Positions 1-8,018 of a stretch of DNA of 64,000 bases are shown here, piece by piece; the stretch's first letter is position 1, and each line of letters begins with the position of its first letter. The stretch is taken from the NCBI GenBank assembly GCA_965215025.1, contig CBDCCV010000001.1, positions 868,001 through 932,000 on the forward strand. Reading direction: 5' to 3'. The notes beneath the pieces were generated by a model. It was not told where the DNA came from, made no database searches, and saw nothing but the letters and a program-made list of their open reading frames with translations. A program made the translations under genes and the position numbers. This DNA is from CBDCCV01 sp965215025. Its GTDB lineage: Bacteria; Bacteroidota; Rhodothermia; Rhodothermales; Salinibacteraceae.

Positions 1-70
1 GCTTTTCGGGCCGCTCCTCTTCCGCGACCTCGTCCCCTCCGCACTCGAAGACGACGCCTCCGTTGACGAC

Positions 71-739
71 ATGGCGAACCAAGACCTCTTCGGCAACGAA
101 GTTGACCCGAGCACCGACGCCTCCCTGCCGCCGCCCGAGCGCATCACCGCGCTCATCCCCGACGACCACCCCGTGAAAAGCCTGGGCACGCTCCAGGAAG
201 TGCGCGATTGGATGCAGGACGCCGTCCTCGTGCCCATCGACGAGCAGCGCGAGAACGTGGTCTTCGGTGTCGGCGACCCGGAGGCCGGCCTCGTCATCAT
301 CGGCGAGGCGCCGGGGGCGAACGAGGACAAACAGGGCGAGCCGTTCGTGGGGCGCGCCGGGCAGCTGCTGGACAAGATCCTCGAGGCCATCCACTTCAAG
401 CGCGAGGACGTCTACATCACCAACATCCTTAAGAGCCGCCCGCCGCAAAACCGCGACCCGCTCCCCGAGGAAGTCGAGGCGCACATCCCCGTCCTTTACA
501 AGCAGCTCGCCCTCATCAACCCGAAGGTGATCCTGTGCGTGGGGAAGGTGGCCGGCAACACGCTCCTGGACCGGCGCTCCTCTTTGGGCAACCTGCGCGA
601 TCAGTTCCACGACTTCTACGGCATCCCGCTGATGGTGACGTACCACCCCGCCGCCCTCCTGCGCAACGCGCAGTGGAAGCGCCCCACGTGGGAGGACATG
701 AAGCTTCTGCGCACCCGCTACGACGAACTGACTTCGTGA
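71..739 (+). CDS. Uracil-DNA glycosylase, family 4-like, lacking the Fe-S cysteines
   Basis: Predicted UDG-superfamily enzyme that removes uracil from DNA to start base excision repair. The 222-aa protein shows the first active-site motif GEAPG at 78-82 leading to GRAG at 94-97, the block NILKSRPPQNR at 118-128 and the catalytic YHPAALLRN at 191-199. These match family 4 (UdgA-type) enzymes. The four cysteines that bind [4Fe-4S] in that family are absent: KCRPP reads KSRPP, and only one Cys (155) exists in the protein. The frame stays open, with GC-rich third positions, to the left edge of the window, so an upstream start or N-terminal extension is possible. dnaB follows 115 bp downstream on the same strand. 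Confidence 0.85.
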   Translation: MANQDLFGNEVDPSTDASLPPPERITALIPDDHPVKSLGTLQEVRDWMQDAVLVPIDEQRENVVFGVGDPEAGLVIIGEAPGANEDKQGEPFVGRAGQLLDKILEAIHFKREDVYITNILKSRPPQNRDPLPEEVEAHIPVLYKQLALINPKVILCVGKVAGNTLLDRRSSLGNLRDQFHDFYGIPLMVTYHPAALLRNAQWKRPTWEDMKLLRTRYDELTS

Positions 740-854
740 GCATGGGCGTTGAGGCGGATGGGCGCATGGGCACCTTTCCGCTTCCGTAGCCGCCATAGCC
801 TTTGAGGAAAAGCCCTCCCGCACCCCCGTACGCCCATCCCCCACACCCAGGACG

Positions 855-2474
855 ATGGCAGAGAACGAAGAGCGCCGGCCTCGCCTCTTAAGCATCGACG
901 ACGAGGCGCAGCGCTACCCGTTGGAGAAGATGACGCGCCAGCGCCGCCAGCGGGGCGGCTACGGCGGCGGGGCGTCGTCTGCCGGGCGCGTGCCGCCGCA
1001 GGCCAGCGAGGTGGAGCAGTCCGTCCTGGGCGCCATGCTCATCGAGCGCGAGGCCATCCCGCGCGCCATCGAGGTCCTCTCGCCTGACGCCTTTTACCTG
1101 GGCAAGCACGAGAAAATCTACCACGCCGTCCGCAGCCTCTTCGACCGCGGCAACCCGGTAGACCTCATCACCCTGTCCGATGAGCTAAAGCGGCGCGGCG
1201 AACTCGAGGCCGTCGGCGGCCCGTACTACCTCACCGAGCTGACAGCGAAGGTCGCCTCGGCAGCCAACGTTGAGTACCACGCCCGCATCATCGCCGAGAA
1301 GGCTTTATTGCGGAAGATGATCGAGACGATGACGGGCCTCATCGGCGAGGCGTACGACCCCGGCGCCGACGCCTTCGACCTCCTCGACCGCACCGAGAGC
1401 GACATCCTCTCGATCTCGGACAACCAGCTGCGCGACTCAGCCTCGGCCCTGAGCGACGTGGTGAAGGGGACGCTCGAGCAGCTCGAGCGCATCCACGGGC
1501 GCGAGGGCGGCATCACCGGCGTGCCGAGCGGGTTCAGCCGCCTGGACGACCTCACCAGCGGCTGGCAGCGCTCCGACCTCATCATTGTTGCAGCTAGGCC
1601 CTCGATGGGCAAAACAGCATTTTGCCTCGCCTGCGCGCTCAACGCCGCCACGCACCCGGAGTACCCCACCGGCGCGGCGATCTTCTCGCTCGAGATGGGC
1701 GCGCAGCAGCTCGCGCAGCGGATGCTCACCTCCCAAGCACGCGTGGACGCGCAGAAGGCGCGCACCGGCCGCATGAACGACCAGGACTGGCAGCGCCTGG
1801 CCCGCGCCGCCGGCACGCTCTCCCACGCCAACATCTTCATCGACGACACGCCGGGCCTCTCCATCCTGGAGCTGCGCGCGAAGTGCCGGCGCCTCAAGGT
1901 CGAGCACGACATCGGACTGGTGATCGTGGACTACCTCCAGCTCATGCACGGCACCACGAATACGCGCCAGTCCAACCGCGAGCAGGAGATCGCGCAGATC
2001 AGCCGCAGCCTCAAGGCGCTCGCCAAAGAGCTGGACGTGCCCGTGATCGCGCTCTCGCAGCTCAACCGCGCCGTCGAGAGCCGCGGCGGCGACAAGCGCC
2101 CGCAGCTCTCCGACCTGCGCGAGTCCGGAAGCATCGAGCAAGACGCCGACGTGGTAGCCTTCATCTACCGCGCCGAGCGCTACGGCATTACCGTGGACGA
2201 GCACGGGAACTCCACCGAGGGCATTGCCGAGGTCATCATCGGCAAGCAGCGCAACGGACCCATCGGCACCGTCGAACTCGCCTTCGTGAACCAGTACGCC
2301 CTCTTCGAGAACCTGACGACATACTACAACGACGCCTACGGCCCGCCCGGCGGCTACGGCGCCAGCAGCTACGACGACGATGGCGGTTTCAACGACGGCT
2401 TTGACGACGACGCGGGCGGCGACGGCTTCAGCCCGCCGCAGCCACCCCCCGCCGCCGGGGACGCGCCCTTCTAA
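855..2474 (+). CDS. dnaB: Replicative DNA helicase DnaB
   Basis: Hexameric ATP-dependent helicase that unwinds DNA at the replication fork and binds primase. The 539-aa protein has the N-terminal DnaB domain (about 55-160) and a RecA-like C-terminal domain with Walker A ARPSMGKT near 246-253 and Walker B VIVDYLQL near 356. The conserved SQLNRAVESR and DLRESGSIEQDAD segments are present. No intein interrupts it. A Gly/Asp-rich tail of about 45 residues at the C-terminus is longer than in most DnaB proteins and is probably disordered. It lies downstream of the glycosylase gene and converges on the tRNA cluster. The chromosomal origin is about 11.5 kb away. Confidence 0.97.
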   Translation: MAENEERRPRLLSIDDEAQRYPLEKMTRQRRQRGGYGGGASSAGRVPPQASEVEQSVLGAMLIEREAIPRAIEVLSPDAFYLGKHEKIYHAVRSLFDRGNPVDLITLSDELKRRGELEAVGGPYYLTELTAKVASAANVEYHARIIAEKALLRKMIETMTGLIGEAYDPGADAFDLLDRTESDILSISDNQLRDSASALSDVVKGTLEQLERIHGREGGITGVPSGFSRLDDLTSGWQRSDLIIVAARPSMGKTAFCLACALNAATHPEYPTGAAIFSLEMGAQQLAQRMLTSQARVDAQKARTGRMNDQDWQRLARAAGTLSHANIFIDDTPGLSILELRAKCRRLKVEHDIGLVIVDYLQLMHGTTNTRQSNREQEIAQISRSLKALAKELDVPVIALSQLNRAVESRGGDKRPQLSDLRESGSIEQDADVVAFIYRAERYGITVDEHGNSTEGIAEVIIGKQRNGPIGTVELAFVNQYALFENLTTYYNDAYGPPGGYGASSYDDDGGFNDGFDDDAGGDGFSPPQPPPAAGDAPF

Positions 2475-2481
2475 AAGAAAA

Positions 2482-2553
2482 AGGCGGCGGGTGGAATCGA
2501 ACCGCCGAATGGGAGCTTTGCAGGCTCCTGCCTTACCACTTGGCTACGCCGCC
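2482..2553 (-). tRNA. tRNA-Cys (GCA), copy 1
   Basis: Cloverleaf read by eye: acceptor GGCGGCG/CGCCGCC, anticodon stem GGAGC/GCTCC with loop CTGCAAA (anticodon GCA), T-loop TTCGATT and discriminator U73, which is the cysteine identity base. The T-stem has a C51-A63 mismatch. No CCA is encoded. A strong terminator hairpin ends only two bases before its 5' end, so it may need its own promoter. A T-rich stretch follows the 3' end. Confidence 0.88.
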
Positions 2554-2555
2554 GC

Positions 2556-2596
2556 AAAAAAAAGCGAAAGCCGCTCTGCGAAGCGCAGATGCGGCC
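2556..2596 (-). terminator. Intrinsic terminator between tRNA-Cys copies 2 and 1
   Basis: Read on the minus strand, GCCGC-A-TCTGCG pairs with CGCAGA-GCGGC around a CTT loop and is followed by TTTCGCTTTTTTTT. The T-run ends just ahead of tRNA-Cys copy 1, so it should stop transcription coming from the four upstream tRNAs. Confidence 0.75.
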
Positions 2597-2616
2597 TTTT
2601 CCGTTAGTGAAAAAAG

Positions 2617-2688
2617 AGGTGGCGGGGGGAATCGAACCGCCCATACGAGGCTTTGCGGGCCTCGGCCTAACCATTCGGCCACGCCACC
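2617..2688 (-). tRNA. tRNA-Cys (GCA), copy 2, with C33
   Basis: Acceptor GGTGGCG/CGCCACC, anticodon stem GAGGC/GCCTC, loop CCGCAAA giving anticodon GCA, T-loop TTCGATT and discriminator U73. Two oddities are visible: position 33, almost always U, is C here, and the T-stem has a C51-C63 mismatch. It may be a degenerate or specialised copy. Confidence 0.8.
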
Positions 2689-2739
2689 GCGTGCTGCCAG
2701 CGCCGGACGTTTCAATACGAGAACGTTCGGCGCCGGAAG

Positions 2740-2810
2740 AGGTGACGGGCGGATTTGAACCGCCGTACGAGGCTTTGCAGGCCTCTGCCTAACCCCTCGG
2801 CCACGTCACC
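2740..2810 (-). tRNA. tRNA-Cys (GCA), copy 3, canonical
   Basis: Acceptor GGTGACG/CGTCACC, anticodon stem GAGGC/GCCTC with loop CTGCAAA (anticodon GCA), a fully paired T-stem GGCGG/CCGCC with T-loop TTCAAAT, and discriminator U73. This is the only copy of the three with no helix mismatch or unusual loop base, so it is the likely workhorse. Confidence 0.9.
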
Positions 2811-2875
2811 AGGGTATATTGCTGCGTCGCGCCGGACTGCTGCGCCCGGCAGGTACGGTGCGGGGCGCTTTCCGG

Positions 2876-2949
2876 TACGCCCGGCAGGATTCGAACCTGC
2901 GACCGTCCGCTTAGAAGGCGGATGCTCTATCCAACTGAGCTACGGGCGC
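2876..2949 (-). tRNA. tRNA-Arg (UCU)
   Basis: Acceptor GCGCCCG pairs with CGGGCGT (terminal G-U). The anticodon stem TCCGC/GCGGA carries loop CTTCTAA, giving anticodon TCT for Arg AGA/AGG codons. The T-arm is GCAGG-TTCGAAT-CCTGC and the discriminator is A73. No CCA is encoded. It sits between tRNA-Pro and the Cys copies on the same strand. Confidence 0.93.
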
Positions 2950-2991
2950 GACGTCACGCTGCTCATGAGCGGCGCGCTGCGCTGCTCAAAG

Positions 2992-3065
2992 TCGGGGCGG
3001 CAGGATTTGAACCTACGACCCCCTCGTCCCAAACGAGGTGCGCTACCGGACTGCGCCACGCCCCG
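2992..3065 (-). tRNA. tRNA-Pro (UGG)
   Basis: Acceptor CGGGGCG/CGCCCCG, anticodon stem CCTCG/CGAGG with loop TTTGGGA (anticodon TGG), T-loop TTCAAAT and discriminator A73. It begins only nine bases after the stop codon of the DUF4295 gene, so it may be co-transcribed with rpmB-rpmG-DUF4295. Confidence 0.93.
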
Positions 3066-3074
3066 ATGACCGCC

Positions 3075-3245
3075 CTATTTCTTCGCCTGGCTCAGCACGT
3101 CCTGCACGTCGCTCTGGCGGACGACGCGCTCGCGGAAGCGGTAGTTGCCGTTCGCCTTCTTCTCGGCGACGACGACCTTGGCCATGGGCGTGGTCTCGTC
3201 GCGGGCGCCGCGGTTGACGCGCTGGTTTTTGCTGACCTTTGCCAT
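3075..3245 (-). CDS. DUF4295 family small ribosome-linked protein
   Basis: A 56-aa basic protein starting MAKVSKNQRVNRG and ending DVQDVLSQAKK. The position directly after rpmG in an rpmB-rpmG-X block, the size, and the central MAKVVVAEKKANGNYRFRE stretch match DUF4295, which occupies this slot across Bacteroidota. From memory, this protein was described in a Flavobacterium ribosome structure as bL38. That assignment here is by synteny and general similarity, not by alignment. The gene is followed at once by tRNA-Pro. Confidence 0.75.
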   Translation of the reverse strand: MAKVSKNQRVNRGARDETTPMAKVVVAEKKANGNYRFRERVVRQSDVQDVLSQAKK

Positions 3246-3303
3246 CGTCTTGCTCTCAGGTAAGAGGGTTTAGTGTTGGCTGCCGCCCTTTGGCCGCGCG
3301 GGT

Positions 3304-3468
3304 CTACTTGATCTCGCGGTGGACGGTGTGCTTTTTGAGCACCGGGTTGTACTTTTTCAACTCCACGCGGTCGGTGGTGTTGCGTCGGTTTTTCGTGGTG
3401 GTGTACCGCGAGGTGCCCGGCGCCTCGGTGCATTCGAGCGTGATCTGGATGCGGTTGCCTTTAGCCAT
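3304..3468 (-). CDS. rpmG: 50S ribosomal protein L33 (bL33)
   Basis: A 54-aa basic protein beginning MAKGNRIQITLECTEAPGTS and ending KKHTVHREIK. The TTTKNRRNTTDRVELKKYNP segment is typical of bL33 of the large subunit. It keeps a single Cys in the LEC position and lacks the second CxxC zinc pair (TTKNRRN), so it is a non-zinc form. It lies 48 bp downstream of rpmB and 58 bp upstream of the DUF4295 gene, in the usual Bacteroidota order. Confidence 0.93.
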   Translation of the reverse strand: MAKGNRIQITLECTEAPGTSRYTTTKNRRNTTDRVELKKYNPVLKKHTVHREIK

Positions 3469-3516
3469 GATCGCGGAAAAAGCTTAGCGTGGAAAACGGA
3501 GCGGGCGGCGACGCGC

Positions 3517-3753
3517 TTAGACTTTGACGCCGTTCCGGCGCGCTTTCTTCAACACGGCCTCGATGCCGTTCTTGTTGATCGTCTTGAGCGTCTTGGCCGA
3601 GACCTTGAGCGTGACGTAGCGGTCCTCGCTCGGCACGAAGAACCGCTTCTTCTGCAGGTTCTTGTGGAAGCGCCGCTTCGTCTTGTTGTTCGCGTTGGAG
3701 ACGTTGTTGCCCACGCGGGGGCCTTGGCCGGTGAGGTCGTCTTTGCGTGCCAT
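3517..3753 (-). CDS. rpmB: 50S ribosomal protein L28 (bL28)
   Basis: A 78-aa basic protein of the large ribosomal subunit. The start MARKDDLTGQGPRVGNNVSN was chosen because the family begins here; the frame is open further upstream but that part is not L28-like. The TKRRFHKNLQKKRF block and C-terminal LKKARRNGVKV are typical. It is the first gene of rpmB-rpmG-DUF4295-tRNAs. About 120 bp separate it from the phosphosulfolactate synthase gene upstream. Confidence 0.95.
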   Translation of the reverse strand: MARKDDLTGQGPRVGNNVSNANNKTKRRFHKNLQKKRFFVPSEDRYVTLKVSAKTLKTINKNGIEAVLKKARRNGVKV

Positions 3754-3874
3754 GTCAAATAAAAAAGATTCAGGTGCCGATGCGCAACGGAGACTCCGTA
3801 GAGGCAGACGCTTGAAAGGCCCGCCCGCGCGGAATGTTTCCGAAGCTTTGGTGGAGAGCACCGCCCGACGCGGC

Positions 3875-4684
3875 TCAAGCCCCCACGTCGCCTGCGGCGA
3901 GGCCGGCGGGTAGCGCGGCGGCTTTGAAGAAGTCAAAGAGCGTGTCGCCGCGCAGGCCCAGGCGCAGCGTCTCGAGCGGGATGACTTCTTCGGGGGCAAT
4001 GTTGCCCAGGTTCACGTTCGGCCCGAGCCGGCGGATGAACCACACCTGCTGCGCCTTCTGCGGCGCCTCGAAGATGATCTGCCCGGCGTCGATCTGATCC
4101 ACGATCTCGTCCACGAGGCCGGAGCGGACCTCGCCGTTGGGGCGGAAAAGGCCCGCCGTGCCCGTCTCGCGCGACTCGCAGATCACCTTCCAGCTTCCCG
4201 CCTGAAGCTCGGCGCGGATCTGCTCGACCCACTTGTAGGGCGGCGTGATCTTCTCCCGGTCCTTCGAGCCGACCTCGCTCAGGACGCGGTAGCTCTTCGC
4301 CAAGGAGGCAATGCATTCGAGCTTCTGCCCACGCGCCAGGGGCAGCGTGCCGTCGGAGACCTCGACGTGCTCGATGCCGAGGCAGTCCATCAGGCGGCGG
4401 TAGTCGTCCATCTGGTCGCGCAGGTACATCGCCTCGAAAAACGTCCCGCCGAAGTAGACCGGCAGGCCCGCTGCGCGGTAGATGCTGAGCTTGCGCTCCA
4501 GGTGCGGCGTGATGGCGGCTGTGCCCCAGCCCAGCTTCGCCAGGTCGATGTAGCTGGCGGCCACCTCCAGCACGGCCTCGACTTGACGCGGCGCCAGCCC
4601 CTTGTCCAGGAGGTGCGTCAGCCCCTCGCTGCGCGGTTTGACCGGGCGCGCGGGCAGGCCCTTGATCTCGAACTGTTCGATCAT
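3875..4684 (-). CDS. Phosphosulfolactate synthase (ComA family)
   Basis: Predicted (2R)-phospho-3-sulfolactate synthase, 269 aa, a TIM-barrel enzyme that adds sulfite to phosphoenolpyruvate. Recognisable blocks are LTHLLDKGL near 22-30, YIDLAKLGWGT near 46-56, VYFGGTFFE near 76-84, HVEVSDGT near 107-114 and KVICESRETGTAGLF near 167-181. In methanogens the product leads to coenzyme M. In Bacteroidota the family has been proposed to feed cysteate for sulfonolipids. A candidate cysteate acyltransferase at 30251-31591 and sulfite-linked genes at 18.9-21.2 kb are consistent with that, but the link is inference. Confidence 0.88.
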   Translation of the reverse strand: MIEQFEIKGLPARPVKPRSEGLTHLLDKGLAPRQVEAVLEVAASYIDLAKLGWGTAAITPHLERKLSIYRAAGLPVYFGGTFFEAMYLRDQMDDYRRLMDCLGIEHVEVSDGTLPLARGQKLECIASLAKSYRVLSEVGSKDREKITPPYKWVEQIRAELQAGSWKVICESRETGTAGLFRPNGEVRSGLVDEIVDQIDAGQIIFEAPQKAQQVWFIRRLGPNVNLGNIAPEEVIPLETLRLGLRGDTLFDFFKAAALPAGLAAGDVGA

Positions 4685-4780
4685 GCTTTTTTCAGCCTAT
4701 GAGAGAAGAAAAGTAGTGTGGGCGTGTGGGTGGTGGGGGTATTGAGAGAACGCGGGATCGAAGCCTTCCCCCACACCCAG

Positions 4781-6079
4781 TCATCCTTCAAGCTGCACGG
4801 CGCGGGCCGGCTCGATGGCGCCGGCGCGACGGGCCGGGTACACGGCCGCCAGCACGCACAGCGCCAGCGAGGCGGCGGCGATGAGCACCACGTCCAGCGG
4901 GCGGACGGCCACAGGATAGGCGCTGATCAAGAAAGATTCCGCCCCGGCCAGCGGCACGAGCTTGAAATACTGCTGAAGCAGCGCCAGCGCCAAACCCAGC
5001 GCCACGCCCGCCCCCGTCCCGATGGCGCCGATGAGCAGCCCCTCGGTCATGAAAATGCGGCGGATGTCCCTGCGCGAAACGCCCATCGCCTGCAAGACGC
5101 CCACGTCGCGCCGCTTCTCGATCACCACCATCGTCAGGGAGCCGACGATGTTGAACGCGGCCACGACGATGATGAGCAAAAGAATGGCCGAGGCCGCCCA
5201 CTTCTCCAGGCGCATGACGTCGTAGAGCGCGCCCTGGAGGTCGTACCACGTCTCCACGGTAAAGCGCGGGCCGAGGCGTTCTTGCAGCGCGGCCTTGACA
5301 GCCTCGGCGCGGTCGATGTCGTCCAGGCGCAGCTCGATGCCCGTCACCTCATCGCCCATGCGGAAAAGCCGCTGCGCCTCGCCAAGGGCGATGAACACGC
5401 GCTCGGCATCGCGGGTGCCCTGCATCTCGTAGAGGCCGCGCACGGCGAAGCGTCGCACGGGCGCCCCGCCGAAAAGCTGCGTAAACGTGCGCTCGATGGC
5501 GGGGGCGGAGAGCAGGCCCACGGTGCTCGGCGCGCTGAGGTCGCTCGGCGGCAGGACGCCGAAGCGCCGCGCCAGGCTCATCCCCACGACGATGCCCGGC
5601 GTCCCGTCCTCGGCGGCGAGGTCGAAGCGGCCCAGCCCCGCCTCTTCCACGAGGCTGCTCATGCCGCCGAGCGCCTCCGCCTCGACCCCGCGCACGACGA
5701 CGACCTGGCTCGCGTCAATGCCGCTCTCGTGCGCGAAGAGCGCCTTCCCCTCCACGTACGGCGCCGCGCGCTCGACGTGCTCAAGGCCGCGCGCTATGCG
5801 CAGGAGCGAGTCGGCGTGGGCGAGGCCGCCTTCCTCGGCGCTCACCACGCGCACGTGCGGGTCGATGGAGACCATGAGGTCGCGCACGAAGTCGTAGAAC
5901 CCGTTCATCACCGATAGCACGACGATGAGCGCGGCCACACCCAGCACCACGCCCACCATCGAGATCCCCGTGATGATGGAGATGAGCGACACCTGCCGGC
6001 GGCTGGCCAGGTAACGCCGGGCGATGAGCGTGCGGTAGTCCAAGCTCAGGTTCGGATGGATGATCGGAGAGCGGCGCAC
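4781..6079 (-). CDS. LolC/LolE-type lipoprotein-releasing ABC permease
   Basis: Inner-membrane permease of the FtsX/MacB superfamily, 432 aa. It has one N-terminal transmembrane segment (about 32-58), a large periplasmic MacB-like domain, then three helices near 288-310, 333-355 and 390-412. The segments RRQVSLISIITGISMVGV and VIEKRRDVGVLQAMG are typical of LolC/E proteins, which extract lipoproteins from the inner membrane for transfer to the outer membrane. No LolD ATPase gene is adjacent. It lies 7 bp after a lipoprotein gene on the same strand, so the two are probably one transcript. Confidence 0.9.
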   Translation of the reverse strand: MRRSPIIHPNLSLDYRTLIARRYLASRRQVSLISIITGISMVGVVLGVAALIVVLSVMNGFYDFVRDLMVSIDPHVRVVSAEEGGLAHADSLLRIARGLEHVERAAPYVEGKALFAHESGIDASQVVVVRGVEAEALGGMSSLVEEAGLGRFDLAAEDGTPGIVVGMSLARRFGVLPPSDLSAPSTVGLLSAPAIERTFTQLFGGAPVRRFAVRGLYEMQGTRDAERVFIALGEAQRLFRMGDEVTGIELRLDDIDRAEAVKAALQERLGPRFTVETWYDLQGALYDVMRLEKWAASAILLLIIVVAAFNIVGSLTMVVIEKRRDVGVLQAMGVSRRDIRRIFMTEGLLIGAIGTGAGVALGLALALLQQYFKLVPLAGAESFLISAYPVAVRPLDVVLIAAASLALCVLAAVYPARRAGAIEPARAVQLEG

Positions 6080-6086
6080 CTACGGC

Positions 6087-7007
6087 TTACTGTTGCGCCT
6101 CGTCCACCCTCCGGTCGCCCGACTTCTGGTGGAGCAGCGGCTGCGCGGTCTCGAAAAGCGAATCGGCCACCTCCACGGGCATCTCGACGGCGTTCGTCAA
6201 AATAGCGGCCCCAGCGCCGCCGGCGGACTCTTTGCGCATGGACACCACGGCGCGCCCGGCGGGCGAGTCGATGGCCTGGTACTCGGTCCAGTTGAAGACG
6301 CGCGGAGCCGCCGTGGAATCCATCCCTTCGAGGTGGAAGGCCCAGTGGTCGAGCCGGCCCGTCTCTTTGCCCACGTAGAGCCAGTAGCGGTCGCCGGGCG
6401 TGAGGCCCACGTCGCCAAAGGTGATGCGCAAGACGTCGGTCTCGGCGGTGGAGGAGTCGGCGGCGTAGGCGCGGTTGACGCCGCGGTCGAAGAGCTTGAC
6501 GGGCGCCAGGAGCCAGTAGGCGTCGTTGATGTGGCGGGCGTAGGCTTCTTGGAGAAGCGTGTCGCGCCGTGCGGGTTCGACGGCGGCGCCGCTGCGGTAG
6601 ACCTCGCCCTGGAGGCTGTCTGAGGCCCCGGCGGCGTTGAAGAGGGCCACGTGGCGCGCCGTGTCCCCGCCGGGGTTCCATTCCAGGCGGTACGCGCCCG
6701 TGCGGCGGTTCCAGAGGTGGCGCGCCACGACGCGGGCCGAATCGCCCGCGCCGCGCTCCACGGCAAAATCGAAGCGCAGGTAGGGAAGCTGCATCCACAC
6801 CTCCGGCCCGCCCATCGCCTCGTAGAGCCGCATGGCAACAGAGTCCGCGCGGTTTTCGACGGCAGGCATCTCGAGCGAGGCCGTCGGAGACGTGGCGCCC
6901 TCCGAAGAGGCGCGCTCCTGATCGCCGGCGCATCCAGCCACGAGCGCTGCTCCGGCGACCAGGAGTGAGACGGCAAAGGCGCGGCGGCGAGCAAAGGACG
7001 TTTTCAT
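6087..7007 (-). CDS. Predicted lipoprotein, function unknown
   Basis: A 306-aa exported protein with a basic N-terminus, a hydrophobic segment and a lipobox ending LVAGC at about residues 22-26. The body has alternating aromatic and charged stretches (RLEWNPGGDT, DRYWLYVGKETGRLDHWAF) that suggest an all-beta, LolA-like or YceI-like fold, though no family was identified. It is the first gene of a pair with the LolC/E-type permease. The cognate role could be envelope lipoprotein handling, which is inferred from position only. Confidence 0.75.
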   Translation of the reverse strand: MKTSFARRRAFAVSLLVAGAALVAGCAGDQERASSEGATSPTASLEMPAVENRADSVAMRLYEAMGGPEVWMQLPYLRFDFAVERGAGDSARVVARHLWNRRTGAYRLEWNPGGDTARHVALFNAAGASDSLQGEVYRSGAAVEPARRDTLLQEAYARHINDAYWLLAPVKLFDRGVNRAYAADSSTAETDVLRITFGDVGLTPGDRYWLYVGKETGRLDHWAFHLEGMDSTAAPRVFNWTEYQAIDSPAGRAVVSMRKESAGGAGAAILTNAVEMPVEVADSLFETAQPLLHQKSGDRRVDEAQQ

Positions 7008-7231
7008 AGAAAAGGCGGCGATGCGAGGGAGGACGGCGCGCCAGTAAAGGTAGGGCGGGCAGGGCAGAATAAGCAGCGGCTGTCGAAATTAGTGCGCAGC
7101 ATTCCCTTTTTTAGGGATGCGCGTTCGCTCTCCGCCCCGCGCCTGCTTCCGAACAAAGAAGCAAGGCTGCGGTTTTCTACGCGCCTTTGCACGTGCCCCT
7201 TTTCGGAGACTCCTCTTCGGAGACACGCCTC

Positions 7232-7954
7232 ATGAACGTGCTCTGCCGCGTCGTGCTGCTTGCCGGCTTTTTGACGACAACGCTGACGCCAGTCGTCGAG
7301 GCGCAGCGCAGCGGCGATGCGGCGGCTGACACGCCGGCGGTGTACGGCAGCGGGGCCGGGGCGAAGATCGTGCTCACCAACAGCGGCTTCGGGCTGGGCG
7401 GCTACGTGAGTTGGGCGCTGGGCGAAGGCGAGGCCTCCGAAGACGAAGCCTCGCTCGTGATCGAGGCGCACCTCGTCTCGGGCAAGGACGAGCGCGAGGC
7501 CGCGTTTTTCGACCGCTTTGGCCGGCGCGACATCCCCGAGAAGGCCAACTACCTCCTCATCGCGCCCCTGCGGCTGGGCATCCAGCGGCGGCTCCTGAGC
7601 GCGCAAATCGAGGACAACTTCCGCCCGTACGTGCAGGTCGCCGTCGGTCCCACGGCCGGGTGGGCCTACCCGTACTTCGATGACGCCGATGGGGACGGCG
7701 AGCGCGGTGAGGACGAGCGCGTCTATGGCACGTTCGCGGCGCTTCCGGAGGGCGAGCCGCGCTTTGGCTTTGGCGGCCTCCTGGCCATTGGAGCGCACTT
7801 CGGGGCGGGGCACGCGGCCACGCGCAGCCTGCGCTTTGGGTACGCGTTTGACGTCTTCCGCCGGCCCGTGCAGCTCTTGGAACCCGGCGTGAAGGAGGCG
7901 CAGCGCTACTTCGGCACGCCTACGATTGTGCTCACCATCGGGCGGCTGTTTTAG
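7232..7954 (+). CDS. Putative outer-membrane beta-barrel protein
   Basis: The start at MNVLCRVVLLAG gives a 240-aa protein with a clear signal peptide cleaved near EAQRS. The mature part alternates polar and hydrophobic residues, carries Gly/Tyr-rich strands and ends in Phe (TIGRLF), as outer-membrane barrels do. An acidic insert (DDADGDGERGEDERV) resembles a calcium-binding loop. The specific function is unknown. A CGCGCCTTTGCAC element about 45 bp upstream resembles one found before the next plus-strand exported gene at 9273. Confidence 0.65.
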   Translation: MNVLCRVVLLAGFLTTTLTPVVEAQRSGDAAADTPAVYGSGAGAKIVLTNSGFGLGGYVSWALGEGEASEDEASLVIEAHLVSGKDEREAAFFDRFGRRDIPEKANYLLIAPLRLGIQRRLLSAQIEDNFRPYVQVAVGPTAGWAYPYFDDADGDGERGEDERVYGTFAALPEGEPRFGFGGLLAIGAHFGAGHAATRSLRFGYAFDVFRRPVQLLEPGVKEAQRYFGTPTIVLTIGRLF

Positions 7955-8018
7955 GCGAATGGCGCATCGTGCGCAGCGAATGAGGTTCTCTTCACCACTC
8001 GCCTTCGCTATTCGCCCA

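Noticed and set aside
3092..3433. A 113-codon minus-strand frame over rpmG and DUF4295
   Set aside because: It is out of frame with two short genes that both have family-like sequences and proper starts.
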